From Brachynemurus nebulosus (lineage: Eukaryota > Arthropoda > Insecta > Neuroptera > Myrmeleontidae), in NCBI GenBank assembly GCA_035578155.1, contig JAPWDM010000002.1, forward strand, positions 39,640,811 through 39,704,810: a DNA stretch of 64,000 nucleotides, read 5' to 3'. Of the stretch, positions 49,504-64,000 are shown one piece after another (within the stretch, counting starts at the first letter, position 1; every line of letters starts with the position of its first letter). A program made the translations under genes and the position numbers. Below the pieces are notes generated by a model. That model was given only the letters and a program-made list of their open reading frames with translations, ran no database searches and was not told the origin of the DNA.

Positions 49504-50955
49504 ATGGAGGATAATAGAAGACTGATTTGTCGAGTTTGCCACAATTATTTAAAAGGTCTAATTCGTCAGTGTGCGAAAGATAGTACTCACAATTTTTGTA
49601 AAAGTTGTATTGAGAAATTTGATGAGTGTGTGGTTTGTGGTGGCACGGTACCATTTAAAATAGATCCATCAATTGAAAGAGCATTATTAACGCAAGAACA
49701 TCCTTGTAAATTTACGAAAAATGGTTGCCATACTTCTTTACCATTACAATTAAAAGCGGAACATGAAAATGAGTGTAAATATAAAATACACAGATGTGAA
49801 TATTCAGAATTCACTCGCACTGGAAATTGTCCATGGAAAGGTCCTTATAATCAAATAAACACACATTTTAGAAGCCATGTTAAATCTTCGTTTGGTAATA
49901 TGCCTATTATTGTGCCAATGAAAATCACAAATGCTAGATCATTCAACTACATTCAGTTAGTTCGTCAGCATAATGAAATTTTTTGGTATAAACATCGAAT
50001 CGATTTTGAAAAACAAAAAATTTTCTTTCTTTTTCAATTAATTGATACTAAAGAAATGGCCTCCAGTTTTTACTACAAAATTGAAATTATTTCTAGACAC
50101 GATCCAAATATAAAATATGAATTTACAAAATACTGTTTAAGTAATTCAGAAAATTCAATGGACACTTTTATTAGCGAAAACTGTGGTGTTCTGTCATTCA
50201 AACAAGCATCAGATTTTATTATTGACAATACTATATCATTTAATTATTACATCAAGAAAAGAGAGTTGAAACAGGGAAATCTTAAAATAAGCCAACAAGC
50301 AACAGAACAGGCCAGAGGTAACTCAGGCACTGTTGAAAATGATGGTTGCCAAAATGAAAATAAAAAGCAATTTCAACAACGTCGTCAGTGGAAGAATCAA
50401 GGGCGAAATTATAAAAAACAGAATAGTCATGAAAGGTCCGAAGATTGGAATAGATCAAGGAGCAAGTCAAGGGAACGATATCAAGAATGTCAAACATCCT
50501 CTTCAATTAGCGGGCCCAGACAAGCATCAGTACCGTATGGACACAATGAATCTGCTCAACCTTCGCAACAATTTGCATCAAATCCTCCAGTTGTTTCAGT
50601 TGCGCAAGAACAACTCGATCAGTTGCATATAAGACCATTGTCTCAAGCATCCTTTTCAACTAACGGTCCTAAACAAGCAGCAGCACCGTATGCATACAAT
50701 GAATCTACTCAACCTTTGCAACAATTTCGGTCAAATCCTTCAGTTGTTTCAGTTGCGCAACAACAACCCCATCAGTTGTATGCAAGACCATTATCGCAAC
50801 ATGAATCTGTATCAGTACGTACAGAACAACTAAGTTACACAGCAAATGTTTCAAATCCTTTTGCAGATCCGCTTCGAAATCCATTACAACGTGAACCTCC
50901 ACCGCCGTATGATCAGCCCACAAAGAAGAAAGATAAAGACTGCGTTATAAGTTAA
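49504..50955 (+). CDS. SIAH-type RING E3 ubiquitin ligase with prenylation-type C-terminus
   Basis: 483 residues in one exon. A C3HC4 RING (C9, C12, C23, H29, C32, C35, C42, C45) is followed by the paired SIAH zinc fingers (C68, C75, H87, C91 and C98, C109, H121, H125), then a SIAH substrate-binding-like domain to about residue 268. Seven-in-absentia proteins are E3 ligases of about 280 residues that send bound proteins for degradation. This one adds a 215-residue polar tail: an Arg/Ser-rich stretch (about 308-330), two 51-residue tandem repeats (from G337 and G388), NPF (451-453, EH-domain ligand), PPPY (466-469, WW-domain ligand), basic KKKDKD, and CVIS (480-483), a CAAX box of the farnesylation type. 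Membrane attachment is inferred from the motif. The start is the first Met, directly before the RING. AATAAA lies 46 bases after the stop. The intact frame argues for a working gene. Confidence 0.92.
   Translation: MEDNRRLICRVCHNYLKGLIRQCAKDSTHNFCKSCIEKFDECVVCGGTVPFKIDPSIERALLTQEHPCKFTKNGCHTSLPLQLKAEHENECKYKIHRCEYSEFTRTGNCPWKGPYNQINTHFRSHVKSSFGNMPIIVPMKITNARSFNYIQLVRQHNEIFWYKHRIDFEKQKIFFLFQLIDTKEMASSFYYKIEIISRHDPNIKYEFTKYCLSNSENSMDTFISENCGVLSFKQASDFIIDNTISFNYYIKKRELKQGNLKISQQATEQARGNSGTVENDGCQNENKKQFQQRRQWKNQGRNYKKQNSHERSEDWNRSRSKSRERYQECQTSSSISGPRQASVPYGHNESAQPSQQFASNPPVVSVAQEQLDQLHIRPLSQASFSTNGPKQAAAPYAYNESTQPLQQFRSNPSVVSVAQQQPHQLYARPLSQHESVSVRTEQLSYTANVSNPFADPLRNPLQREPPPPYDQPTKKKDKDCVIS
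50512..50817 (+). repeat. 153-bp in-frame tandem duplication inside the SIAH-like gene
   Basis: Two units, 50512-50664 and 50665-50817, encode related 51-residue repeats sharing GP(R/K)QA, PY..NES.QP.QQF.SNP, VVSVAQ and RPLSQ. Divergence is moderate at both DNA and protein level, mostly substitutions with the frame preserved. Confidence 0.9.
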
Positions 50956-51001
50956 TTTTTATGTCACATTAATTCTTTTTGATATTGATAGTTCGTGAAA
51001 G

Positions 51002-51007
51002 AATAAA
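51002..51007 (+). promoter_or_regulatory. Candidate polyadenylation signal of the SIAH-like gene
   Basis: AATAAA, 46 bases after the stop codon at 50955. Confidence 0.6.
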
Positions 51008-51328
51008 GCGGAGTAATCATAACCCATTTTCAAGGGCGGCTGAACCAAAGCACAGTTTCCTATCAATATTAAAAAGCATTTACAAGATCTTAGGCAGTTA
51101 TAAGACAAGGCCAGTGTATTTCTTAAGACTATTAAGCATTTATTTAAGCAAGAGTGTTAAGCATTTTTAATTTTTTTAAAAACGAACAGTTGTTAAATTT
51201 TGAGACATTATTTGCTGTTATATTGTATTCTTTTTTTTTTTAGAAGAAAAAGACAAATTGTTATTATTATACTTCACAGTTTTTCACATATTCACTTCAC
51301 AGTTTTTCACATATACATATTATATGTA
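51008..51328. other. Spacer downstream of the SIAH-like gene
   Basis: Contains a short direct repeat of CACAGTTTTTCACATAT near 51276 and 51298. Otherwise nothing recognised. Confidence 0.4.
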
Positions 51329-51587
51329 CCATCAGTTGGGGCGAACCTGGATAGAAGGGGCGAATTTACACAGAGCTGCCTCTCGACATTTCTTCGTCAG
51401 TGTTATGACCGTACAAGGTCATAGATCAATTTATGCTACTGAATTTTGTTAGTTATGAGCTAGTCATCAAAGAAAAGCGGTGAACGTGACATCTTTGTAT
51501 TTTGTTATTTTACAGGCGCATTGTTTATAATTTTTAAAAATAACGCGCGTTTTGAAATTTTATAAACTGCTGTACAAAAAAAAACAG

Positions 51588-51588
<1 letters not shown>

Positions 51589-51646
<58 letters not shown>
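51589..51646. repeat. (TA)n microsatellite
   Basis: About 58 bases of TA, inside the pogo-like element. Confidence 0.95.
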
Positions 51647-51650
<4 letters not shown>

Positions 51651-51784
51651 AGGGACTACCAATAAAATGTTTGGCGTTTTTTTGACAATATATGTACCAA
51701 AAATGAAAGCTGTATTGTGCTTAATTTTTTTTTTATAACTTGATTAACAAAAAATTGTCTAGAGGTGAGGCGAATTCATACACC

Positions 51785-52230
51785 ATGGTGCGTCAGTATA
51801 AAAAGATAGTAGGTATAAACTACATAAACTGTAGTCTAGATGACATAAAATGGGCTCTTTTTGAGAGAGGCGCAACAACCGGGGAGGTCCAAGGGGTCCG
51901 AACCCCCTAAAATTACCTGGAAATTTGCCCTTCAGTTTATTCTATTTATATTAAAAAGTAAAATTTTTAGTGGTTTACTAATATTTTTGATTTGAAAATC
52001 AAATTTTCGGAGACGACATTTTATTAAAATATTTTCCATTGTTATCGGAGAACTGCGTTATCAAAAAATTTGATAATTTAAATTTTTGTTGGACCCCCTG
52101 TAGATATGTAGTTGTTGCGCCCTTGCTTTCCGATATTAAAAATAAAAGAAAATTGCTCAGACAAGCTGCTGAATATTTCCATGTTCCAAAATCGACCTTG
52201 CATGATAGATTCAAAGGCAAATCGAAATAA
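51785..52230 (+). pseudogene. HTH_psq transposase N-terminus split by a MITE
   Basis: The ATG at 51785 has strong context (CACCATGG) and opens MVRQYKK, then a SLDDIKWALFE helix. After the nested insertion (51871-52123) the domain resumes with LLSDIKNKRKLLRQAAEYF, then VPKSTLHDRFKGKSK, the recognition helix typical of pipsqueak/CENP-B-like HTH domains of pogo-type transposases. The two halves together make one domain in correct order. The frame stops at 52230 and no DDE domain follows. Confidence 0.75.
51871..52123. mobile_element. MITE nested in the transposase N-terminus
   Basis: Inverted ends carry GGCGCAACAAC followed after some 15 bases by GGGGGTCC or GGGGTCC. The insertion separates the two halves of the HTH domain. 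No target duplication could be fixed. Confidence 0.6.
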
Positions 52231-52618
52231 AACTCATTTAAATCCAAAATGTTTTATTCCACCCATCAAAAGTCATTCGCTGATGCAGTTATTTATCTTA
52301 GCGAATTTCCAGATTGGAAATTCAGCTATTTTTATCTTTTTATGTCCGATTTTACCCATATGCATGACTGAATGTGATTTATATTGCAAATAAAGCACTG
52401 TCCAGATTCGCCCCACACATAGGGGCGAATCTAGATACTATATAACAAAAAAAAAAAAAAAAAATGTTGCAGTACCAATTTTGATATTTTGATTACTGCC
52501 CTATATGCTCGTGATGTTAAAGCACTTAAATTATTTTTTTAGATTTTTTAGATAAACACTAAACAATTTATTGTCAGAAAACTGAAAAAATCGTCCAGAT
52601 TCGTCCCAACTGACGGTA

Positions 52619-53502
52619 ATATTTGACAATTTTAGGATATTTTATTTTCTGCTTATGTAATGAATAGTAATCATAAAATATGTCCCTCAAAATTCTATAA
52701 TTTAAGAATCATTGAAATACCAAATATGCGGTTTTCAGTAATTATATGCTTTATGTTTGTCGATTTCATAATGAAGTTAACATTTTTGATGTTATAAATA
52801 CTTAAGAGGGGGGAAGATTAATTCGTACAAAAAAGGCATGTTTTTGTTGTTTTTTTTGTGACGACACAGTTAAAATATTTTTATGAAAACCAGTGGTACA
52901 TTAAAGTATGACATTCGAAGAATATTGTATACAATAATTTTCACGAAGAAATATTGAAAAATACAGTAATGGTAGCAATTATTCGGACGTGTCTCGGAAA
53001 AAAGCAGAATTGTGGTGCCCCTCATAACTTGGTGCTGGATCATCCGAAATAAGAAAAATAAAAGTTCATTCGTTAGATAATAGTTTTCCTCAAGTAACGC
53101 TAGGAGGGTTTTTCGAAATTTCAATTTTTCTCTTTTTTGGAACACTTAGAAAGGAAAAACACGATTTTTTGCGAAAAAAATCGGCTAATTTGTTATTGTA
53201 AAATAAAAATTGGTAACAAATTTGAAAAACACTCTCCAGCTTTACCTCGTAAATTATGTACAGAGATAGTGTTCAAAATTTCAAAAGGATCGGTACTGTT
53301 GTTTTGAAGTTATGAGAGGCACCGACTTTGAAAACGTGAGATGTCGGGAAAACGCTTTAAAGTTTTGAAAACATAAACATTCTTGTATACAACTGATACA
53401 GAATTCTTACTGCTAAACTAAATTTTGTACTTTACACTGACAATATTTACAGTACAGGTATAAACACGTTTGTACTTGATTGAAATTTCTATAATACAAC
53501 TG

Positions 53503-53504
<2 letters not shown>
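52619..53504. other. AT-rich spacer
   Basis: No gene recognised. The 91-codon minus-strand frame at 52870-53145 has no recognisable domain. Confidence 0.35.

Positions 53505-53586
<82 letters not shown>
53505..53586. repeat. (TA)n microsatellite, left flank of foldback
   Basis: About 82 bases of TA, directly abutting the foldback element. Confidence 0.95.
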
Positions 53587-53589
<3 letters not shown>

Positions 53590-54048
53590 TGTGCGAGTTT
53601 TTTGAGAGTTGCCATTTTTATTACAGCCAAACCGCTGATTTAATCAAAAAATTGTTCAAATAAGAGTTGTAGATATCGACGGGGGCAACCGATTGCTATA
53701 GTCAGGAGCTTTATAGCTCTTATGGTTTTCGAGCTATGATACAAACTTATCGGTTTTTAAATGAGACTATATATTAATTTTTCGATAAAACTAACCTAAT
53801 GCATTAATTAACAACATAAATGAGCAAAAAAAACTTTTTTACCCATTTACCCAAGTTTAATTTTTTATATTTTCTTTAATTTATCAGTTAGGCGGTAAAA
53901 ATATGCGTATGTACTTGAGGCTACTTCAATTGATAGTGTTTTTCTTGGTTACATTTCCATTACCTCCAAGAAAAGAACCTATTCCATTACCATTTCTGTC
54001 ATAAAAATTTGGTTGTAATAGAAATGGCAACTCTCAAAAAGCTCATAT

Positions 54049-54050
<2 letters not shown>
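53587..54050. mobile_element. Foldback MITE between two (TA)n tracts
   Basis: The left end CACTGTGCGAGTTTTTTGAG and the right end (inverse, CCATATGAGCTTTTTGAG) share a following AGTTGCCATTT(T/C)TATTACA(G/A)CCAAA. Fragments of the same family lie at 19281, 24470-24543, 25672-25850, 48437 and 49228-49420. A TA target is implied by the flanks. No coding capacity. Confidence 0.8.

Positions 54051-54123
<73 letters not shown>
54051..54123. repeat. (TA)n microsatellite, right flank of foldback
   Basis: About 73 bases of TA directly following the element. Confidence 0.95.
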
Positions 54124-58322
<4,199 letters not shown>

Positions 58323-58445
58323 ACAAAAGTGTTCTTTTATCATTATTTTAATGCACAACTCACAGTGTAGGTATATTATATGCATGTGTATACGTATTAG
58401 TTACTCACTTATTGTTAGTGTTAAAGCTATTGCGTACACGTACAT

Positions 58446-58658
58446 TTGATAGATCTGAGCGTTACTTTATGGTATTCCATTTTAAGATAAAAAGACAATT
58501 TTTTTTTACTTTAATAATACCACTTTATTTAAAGTCTTAATTGTCTGTGACATATTTCGGCCCGTATGGCCATACGAGCCGAAACATGTCACAGACAATT
58601 AAGACTTTAAATAAAGTGGTATTAGTAAAGTAAAAAAATTATCTTTTTATTCTATTGA
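58446..58658. mobile_element. Minimal Penelope-like palindrome
   Basis: A 172-bp palindrome (58484-58655, centre TGGCCA at 58567-58572) is preceded by GAGCGTTACTTTATGGTATT, the same tail as the full Penelope-like element at 17153. The arms share CCGAAAC, TGTCACAG and AAGTGGTATT with that element's arms. A possible 6-bp duplication GTACAT flanks it (58440-58445 and 58659-58664). It keeps only the two inverted element ends, with no protein-coding part. Confidence 0.7.
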
Positions 58659-58664
58659 GTACAT

Positions 58665-59565
58665 GTTAGTATGGAAAAATATAACCAACTACAACATGAC
58701 TCCAATACTAGTGATATTAATTCGCAACTTTATTCACTTATATATCCCAATAGAATTACATTAATTAACAATTTGTAAATATCTAGTACCAAAAAGTTTA
58801 ATTTTGAAAAAATATATGCCAAAAAGTTAATGTATAGTTTTAAAAATTTTAGAATATATTTTAAATCTAAACTTTGATATCTAAAACCAGTGATAGGCAT
58901 GTGCTCTTTGAAGATTTCCTTAATAATTTTTAAGGTTTGTGACTAAAAGAAGATTAATACGTTATAGTTTTATTTGATGCGCATATTTTTTATTTGGTAC
59001 GGATTCATAATTAACTTGAAAATAAAAGTCACATAACGGTGCAAAATCTTTAATAGAAGTTAAAAATTTTTATCAAATGGCGAAAATGTCGTATTTACAC
59101 TTAGTAGTCTCGAATTCAAACAGTTAAAAGATTATACATATTATGCACTTAATTTTAATTTTAGCTAAAAAAGAAATAGTGAAATTCTGCTTTTTCCTCG
59201 AGACAAGTGTATATAACCTTATAATTGTATTCAAATTCTTGACTAGGGACATTCCGATACAAGTAAGTACAAGTAAGTACTCGATACTTTTGATTCAATA
59301 CCAAGTACTTTTAGCATCGAAGATATTCCGATATGAGTAAGGTTTCAAAACTTCTGATTCGATACCAAGTAGACCAAGTATGTATGCATTTTTAGTTTAA
59401 GTGAGTACCAATACACTTTTTACTTTTTTTAATTTCTCATTTTTTTTCTTTTTTTGGATATCAAAGTTTATTCTAATTCTATTTTCTTTTAAGGGCTAGC
59501 CTAACACAATATAAATCGAATACCGTAGAAATAACTAAGTAATTTGAAAAAATTAAAACTCCAAA
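58665..59565. other. AT-rich spacer with short direct repeats
   Basis: At 59250-59400 related blocks with ACATTCCGATACAAGTAAG and GATTCGATACCAAGTA-type sequence recur, suggesting a decayed transposon. No gene. Confidence 0.35.
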
Positions 59566-59596
59566 TTAAAAAAACACAGTGAGCAGCGGAGCCCCA

Positions 59597-59848
59597 TCAC
59601 GGAAGTCGAATTTTTCCTTTCATCTTCGGTATTGAGTGTCTACAAGCGAAATGTAATTGAAAGTCCACAAGCGATTTGTCATTTGTCATTTTGGTGGTTT
59701 CAAAACTGATGATGAGTGTCCGGTTGATCGGGGCTTTAAAAAAAGGTTTTAAGTTTTCTGGCTGAATCTCAGTAAATTTCAATTTTGTGCCGATAGCAGT
59801 TAACAAGGAAAAAGCCAACACAATTCGTACGAGGGCATTCCTACCCAT
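59597..59848 (-). other. Transposon-borne open frame of 83 codons
   Basis: Starts MGRNALVRIVLAF and continues with a hydrophobic stretch and a basic, polar remainder. The right arm (47489) has the same first 30 codons and then a stop, while the left arm lacks the start. It may be a relic of a transposon protein; no family was recognised. Confidence 0.3.
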
Positions 59849-61045
59849 GATTATCCGCCAATTGCCTTTGTGTTTTATTTTTAAATATTAAGAACGGACC
59901 TTAAATAGTAAACTGGAAGGCTTTTATGAAGATATTTTTTCTTTCCAAAAAAATCCAAAATTTCTATTTTATAAATAATAAAAATCCAAAATTTCTATTT
60001 TATAAATAATAAAAATCCAAAATTCCTAATTTATAAATAAACAGTGACTTTAATAACATTTTTAAATTACTTAATATGTATGTATTTCATTTGTTTAAAA
60101 ATTATATTCACTTTTTTTTTAAATTTTTTAAAATTACTATTCGCCTACTTGTATTTAGAATAAAAATAATGCATTTAAAACACATTTAACAATAGCATTC
60201 AATTCCGATGTAAAAATGGGAGAAGTGGGGGGAAAAGTAATGTGGACTCCCTAAAAGGTACTAGCTGAATACTAACTGAATACACGTACAAAATTTCAGC
60301 CCTCTAGGTTTCCTTAGAGAGTCTTTAGAAGTGTTAGAAAACAAGCAAAAAAATTAAGGAAATATTGGCGTAAAAATCGTAGGGGTACGAGTTAAAAGTT
60401 GAAACCTCCAAAAAACAGTGTCTGGCTATTAGCTTAACCTGTACACAAAATTTCAGCCCTCTAGGTTTATTTGGGGAGATTTTGACCCGAACGAAACTGT
60501 TGAAAAACAAGAAAAATCATGTTCTTTTGGGTATAAAAATGGTGGGGGTAGGAGTTAAAAGTCGAGACCCCCAAAAGGCACCCCCTTGATACTAACTCAA
60601 TCCGAATACAAAATTTCAGCCCTCTAGGTTTATTTGGGTGACCTGTGCGAGTGGTACAAACTTCGAAAACGTCGAAAAAGCATGAAATTGTAGCTTAAAA
60701 ATGAGGGGGTTGGGGGTAAAATATTAAAACCTCCAAAAAGCACAACCTAGGTGTGAACTTTATCAACACACCAAATTTCAACCCTCTACGTTAATTCTGG
60801 GGGGCTGCGGGCGTGTTAGATCCAGCGAAAATCGTTTTTTCCCCCTCTACTCCCACCAAATCATCCTAGGAAGCTGAATTTTGGATATGTTGTAGATAAT
60901 TGACCGAAACATTATTTCCAATCCGTTTGGAAAAGTTTTATTATTGCTTCTCCGCCCCCTACCACCCCCTTAAAGGTTGGGTCGGATTCAAAATTTGAGC
61001 TCTTAACTTCCATAGGGGAGCCCTACACATATTAAAAGGTAGCGG

Positions 61046-61162
<117 letters not shown>

Positions 61163-61509
61163 CACACATCAGACTTTTTTTTCTACATATTCGTTTTCTA
61201 CGGGTCCGAAAACGGATAGCGCCGCTACTCTCGCCGACCGTTCTTGTCGTATAGACTGTATAAGTCTAATTTTTTCAAGGAAAAATTCGACTAAAAAAAA
61301 ATAGGCCCCAAATACCAGAGTCACTTATTTTACCATGTGAAAATCTTTTATAGAAAAAAGTAAGAAATCTAAGCTCTTGGATTAAATTATCCAATTAGTA
61401 CAATCTCGTTGATTAAATTCCTTATACTTACCAGCACTTCCACCACTAATTAACCACCAAAACCTAAGAAATATTTTTTTATTTTTATTTGTTTTTTCTT
61501 GTAAATTAA

Positions 61510-61675
61510 CACCTTGACGGTCATAATATATAGTGGCCAAACGTTCAACTGTACGCTATTTTGACAGGTAATACACTTTATATGGAATTGCTGACGTCCT
61601 ACGACGTGGTGTGTGAGTCAGGAAGGTTTCACTTGACGTCCTTGACGTTTTATGCCTTCAATGACCATCAAGGTG
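61510..61675. mobile_element. TTAA-flanked MITE, 166 bp
   Basis: Ends CACCTTGACGGTCAT and the inverse ATGACCATCAAGGTG abut TTAA (61506-61509 and 61676-61679). Inner TTGACGTCC/GACGTC-like motifs are repeated. It is the fourth TTAA-target element of the window, again with a different terminal repeat. Confidence 0.78.
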
Positions 61676-61679
61676 TTAA

Positions 61680-63045
61680 TATTTTCTAGAAGTGACTCCA
61701 TTTTTTTAAAAATAAAATTTGCTACAAAATTTTAATTTTTTTTTTTACGTCTAACTGAATTTTTTTTTACAATAATTTATTGCTAAAATTCTAATAACAA
61801 TTTTTTCTTGAATATTTAACAAATTTTTTATTTTCTCTAAAACTGATAAATTATATTTATAATAACAATATAGTTTTTAATTGTGTTTAACAATGGCCAT
61901 AATATTTTATTGTATGTTTTCTACATTTTTCAAGTTTCGATTGAAATTTGTATAAAAAAATAGATATACAATAGCTTTACACATACTTAAACAATTAAGG
62001 CATAAAATAATTCCTATAGAATTGAGTATTTATATCAATTATTTGAATAACATAATATATCTGAGTTACAAATAAATGTTAGGTAAGATTTAATTTTTTT
62101 TTTTTTTGGAGTTATTGAAAATATAAATTAGGTTAATTGTTGTGGGTTTTACTTTGTGGAAATTCATTTTAAATAAATGAAACAGAATTACTTTGCTAAA
62201 TTCCACTATATTTTCATTTAATGATTGAACACACATTCACATATTATTAAATAAACATATATTCGAATTTATCAAAATAATTTTGTTTCATTTATGTAAA
62301 TTAGATGTTTTTTTTTCTTTTTTTTTTAACAAAATATTAATCTACACACTTGAACAATTAGCACCATATGTGGACCATTCACGAAACAAATTGGCTTAAA
62401 AGAAACCAGTCACCTTTTTCAAATATATTGTTCAAGTAATGTACAAAATATAGGTCATACATATCTGAAAAGGATTAATTTTTGCGGCGTTTTTAAAACG
62501 ACGTACATAACATATACAACACCACATGCGCAGTCGGTATATAGGTTATAATTATAATTATAATATAGGTCAAACAGACTAAAAATCACACCTATAATTT
62601 TAAGTTACTGTTGTTACTCTAATATAAAAATAACAAAATGGAAAGAAGGCAAAAAACTAGGTTCGTCTAACTTTGCTTCACTTGTTGCGTTGGATGATGT
62701 CATCAATTTCATTTAATTTGACCTATACCGTATAAGTGTGAGGACAGACCGTGGCGGTCGCCCGGAACGATAATTAAGAAATTATATTGCATACTTGACA
62801 TAAGAACTAAAACGTGACAAATTAATCAAAACACGTATTACGTTTCCTTTGTCAAATATTAAATCCACTTGACTTTAATTGTGTTTAGAAATTATTACCT
62901 ACTTGAATGTTTGGGTATAAGTCAAGTAGTGCAGTATAATTATTTGACATCCATTTAGCCCGCAACATGACCGTCTTGGTCTTGGAAAAAGATCGATTCG
63001 AATACAGAGGCCATGGATCGTTCCTTTTTAGATACGTATGCACTG
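61680..63045. other. AT-rich spacer
   Basis: No gene recognised. A short (TTATAA)n run is present at about 62547-62565. Confidence 0.4.
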
Positions 63046-63052
63046 TATAAAA

Positions 63053-63761
63053 CACCGGAAAGAAGTTGGCGCCGAAAGTTGGAAAATCTTTCTTTTTTTT
63101 ATATGGCTAAATTGCTCCCAAATTGCTCCTTTGGAATCAGTAATTGCTCCACCTGGAACTTAATTACTTAATTAGTTATTTACAAACAAAAAAAACTTTT
63201 TTGTTTGACTATTTCTATTATAAAAATCTTGTCAAATAATGCATTTTTATACAATTACTTTATATCAAAAAATTGCTCCCAGTTTGCTCCATCTAATTTA
63301 AAAGTTAGTTATTAATTTCTCTGAATAATAATTAAAATATATTAAAATAAAAAATATTATAAATTAGGTTATGTATTATTAAAACGTATAGGCAATCTAT
63401 TATACCTTTAAGTCGTTTGGATATATTTAAGGATAATTGAATTTTGACAAGTTAAATAACATTATAAAAAAACAAAATATTTTAATAATTATTCAAAAAA
63501 ATTAAGATTTAGCTTTTAAATTAAGTAGAGCAAATTGGGAGCAATTTATTGACGTAAAGAAATTACATAAAAAAGTATTATTTTGGGAGATTTTGATAAC
63601 TTAAGTAACGAAAAAAAAATTTTTTTCTTTATAAATAACTAATTAAATAATTAAGTTTCAGGTGGAGCAATTACTGATTTCAAAGGAACAATTTAGGAGC
63701 AATTTAACCATATAAAAAACAAAAAGATTTTTCAACTTTCGGCGCTAACTTCTTTCCGGTG
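63053..63761. mobile_element. 709-bp foldback with 7-bp target duplication
   Basis: Both ends begin CACCGGAAAGAAGTT, followed by (G/A)GCGCCGAAAGTTG, and the inverted arms extend for over 100 bases, including TGCTCC-rich blocks. TATAAAA flanks it on both sides (63046-63052 and 63762-63768). No coding capacity. The superfamily is unclear; 7- to 8-bp duplications occur in P and hAT elements. Confidence 0.85.
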
Positions 63762-63768
63762 TATAAAA

Positions 63769-64000
63769 CACTTGATACAGTTTCTATAAAATATCTATTA
63801 AACAAACTAAATTTAATGAAATTTATGTATGGAGAAGTATTTTTTTAAAAATATTTATTAATTAGCTCAAATGGGTTTAAAAAAATTAGATATTCAGTTC
63901 ATAAAATCATGTGAATTATCTTCAATTTAGAAATTTAAAACGGTTTAGAGATTAGGTTACACATTATTTATTTATATTCTTGACACTTATGTGAACTGGG
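63769..64000. other. AT-rich sequence to window end
   Basis: Nothing recognised. Confidence 0.35.

Larger units (their letters stand above)
51329..52616 (+). mobile_element. Pogo-like DNA transposon, 1.29 kb, deleted
   Basis: Ends CCATCAGTTGGGGCGAACCT and the inverse of CCGTCAGTTGGGACGAATCT are flanked by TA (51327-51328 and 52617-52618). An inner inverted pair of GGGGCGAAT motifs occurs at 52407-52436. It encodes the start of a pipsqueak-type HTH transposase. A (TA)n tract and a smaller MITE are nested inside. The catalytic domain is absent. Confidence 0.75.

Overview
The window is AT-rich nuclear DNA from a eukaryote, most likely an insect or other arthropod. The reasons are small spliced introns (58 to 518 bases), AATAAA polyadenylation signals, an errantivirus-type Ty3/gypsy element with an env region, a Penelope-like element, pogo/Tigger, PIF/Harbinger, hAT and TTAA-target (piggyBac-type) DNA elements, and eleven long (TA)n tracts. 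The species cannot be named from the sequence alone.

Only two host genes are supported. The first is a four-exon ODF3/CIMAP (SHIPPO) sperm-flagellum family gene at 10950..12520 (+). The second is a single-coding-exon SIAH-type RING E3 ubiquitin ligase at 49504..50955 (+), with an unusual long tail that carries an NPF motif, a PPPY motif and a C-terminal CVIS CAAX box. Everything else is transposable elements, their debris, microsatellites, and AT-rich sequence in which nothing was recognised.

Layout. 0-9 kb: two TTAA-flanked MITEs, a 999-bp internally deleted pogo/Tigger element whose transposase fragment ends in a PCNA-binding (PIP) motif, and a 2.1-kb foldback rich in GGATC repeats. 10-12.8 kb: a Harbinger-type MITE and the ODF3-like gene. 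12.9-16.4 kb: a foldback built of 60-bp tandem repeats around a (TA)n tract, with a tRNA-like SINE nested inside, then smaller MITEs. 17.1-19.1 kb: a 5'-truncated Penelope-like element arranged head-to-head with an inverted copy of its own end and flanked by a 14-bp target duplication. 21.5-28.0 kb: a large inverted duplication whose arms serve as mutual empty-site controls for later MITE insertions. 28.6-36.5 kb: a retropepsin remnant and a dead gypsy/errantivirus-type provirus with a foldback element in its env. 36.8-37.8 kb: a Harbinger transposase fragment nested in another foldback. 41.0-47.8 kb: a multi-layer nested foldback, with a third copy of its arm at 59.6-61.3 kb. 48.4-52.6 kb: foldback, SIAH-like gene, and a pogo-like element whose N-terminal transposase domain is split by a further MITE. 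53.5-64 kb: TA-flanked foldback, a short Penelope palindrome, the third arm copy, a TTAA MITE and a 709-bp foldback with a 7-bp target duplication.

The two host genes show no functional link to each other. The strongest candidate for something undescribed is the putatively prenylated, WW- and EH-ligand-bearing SIAH-like ligase. Next come the Penelope end structures with hammerhead-like cores, and the nested foldbacks in which (TA)n tracts have expanded independently in paralogous arms.
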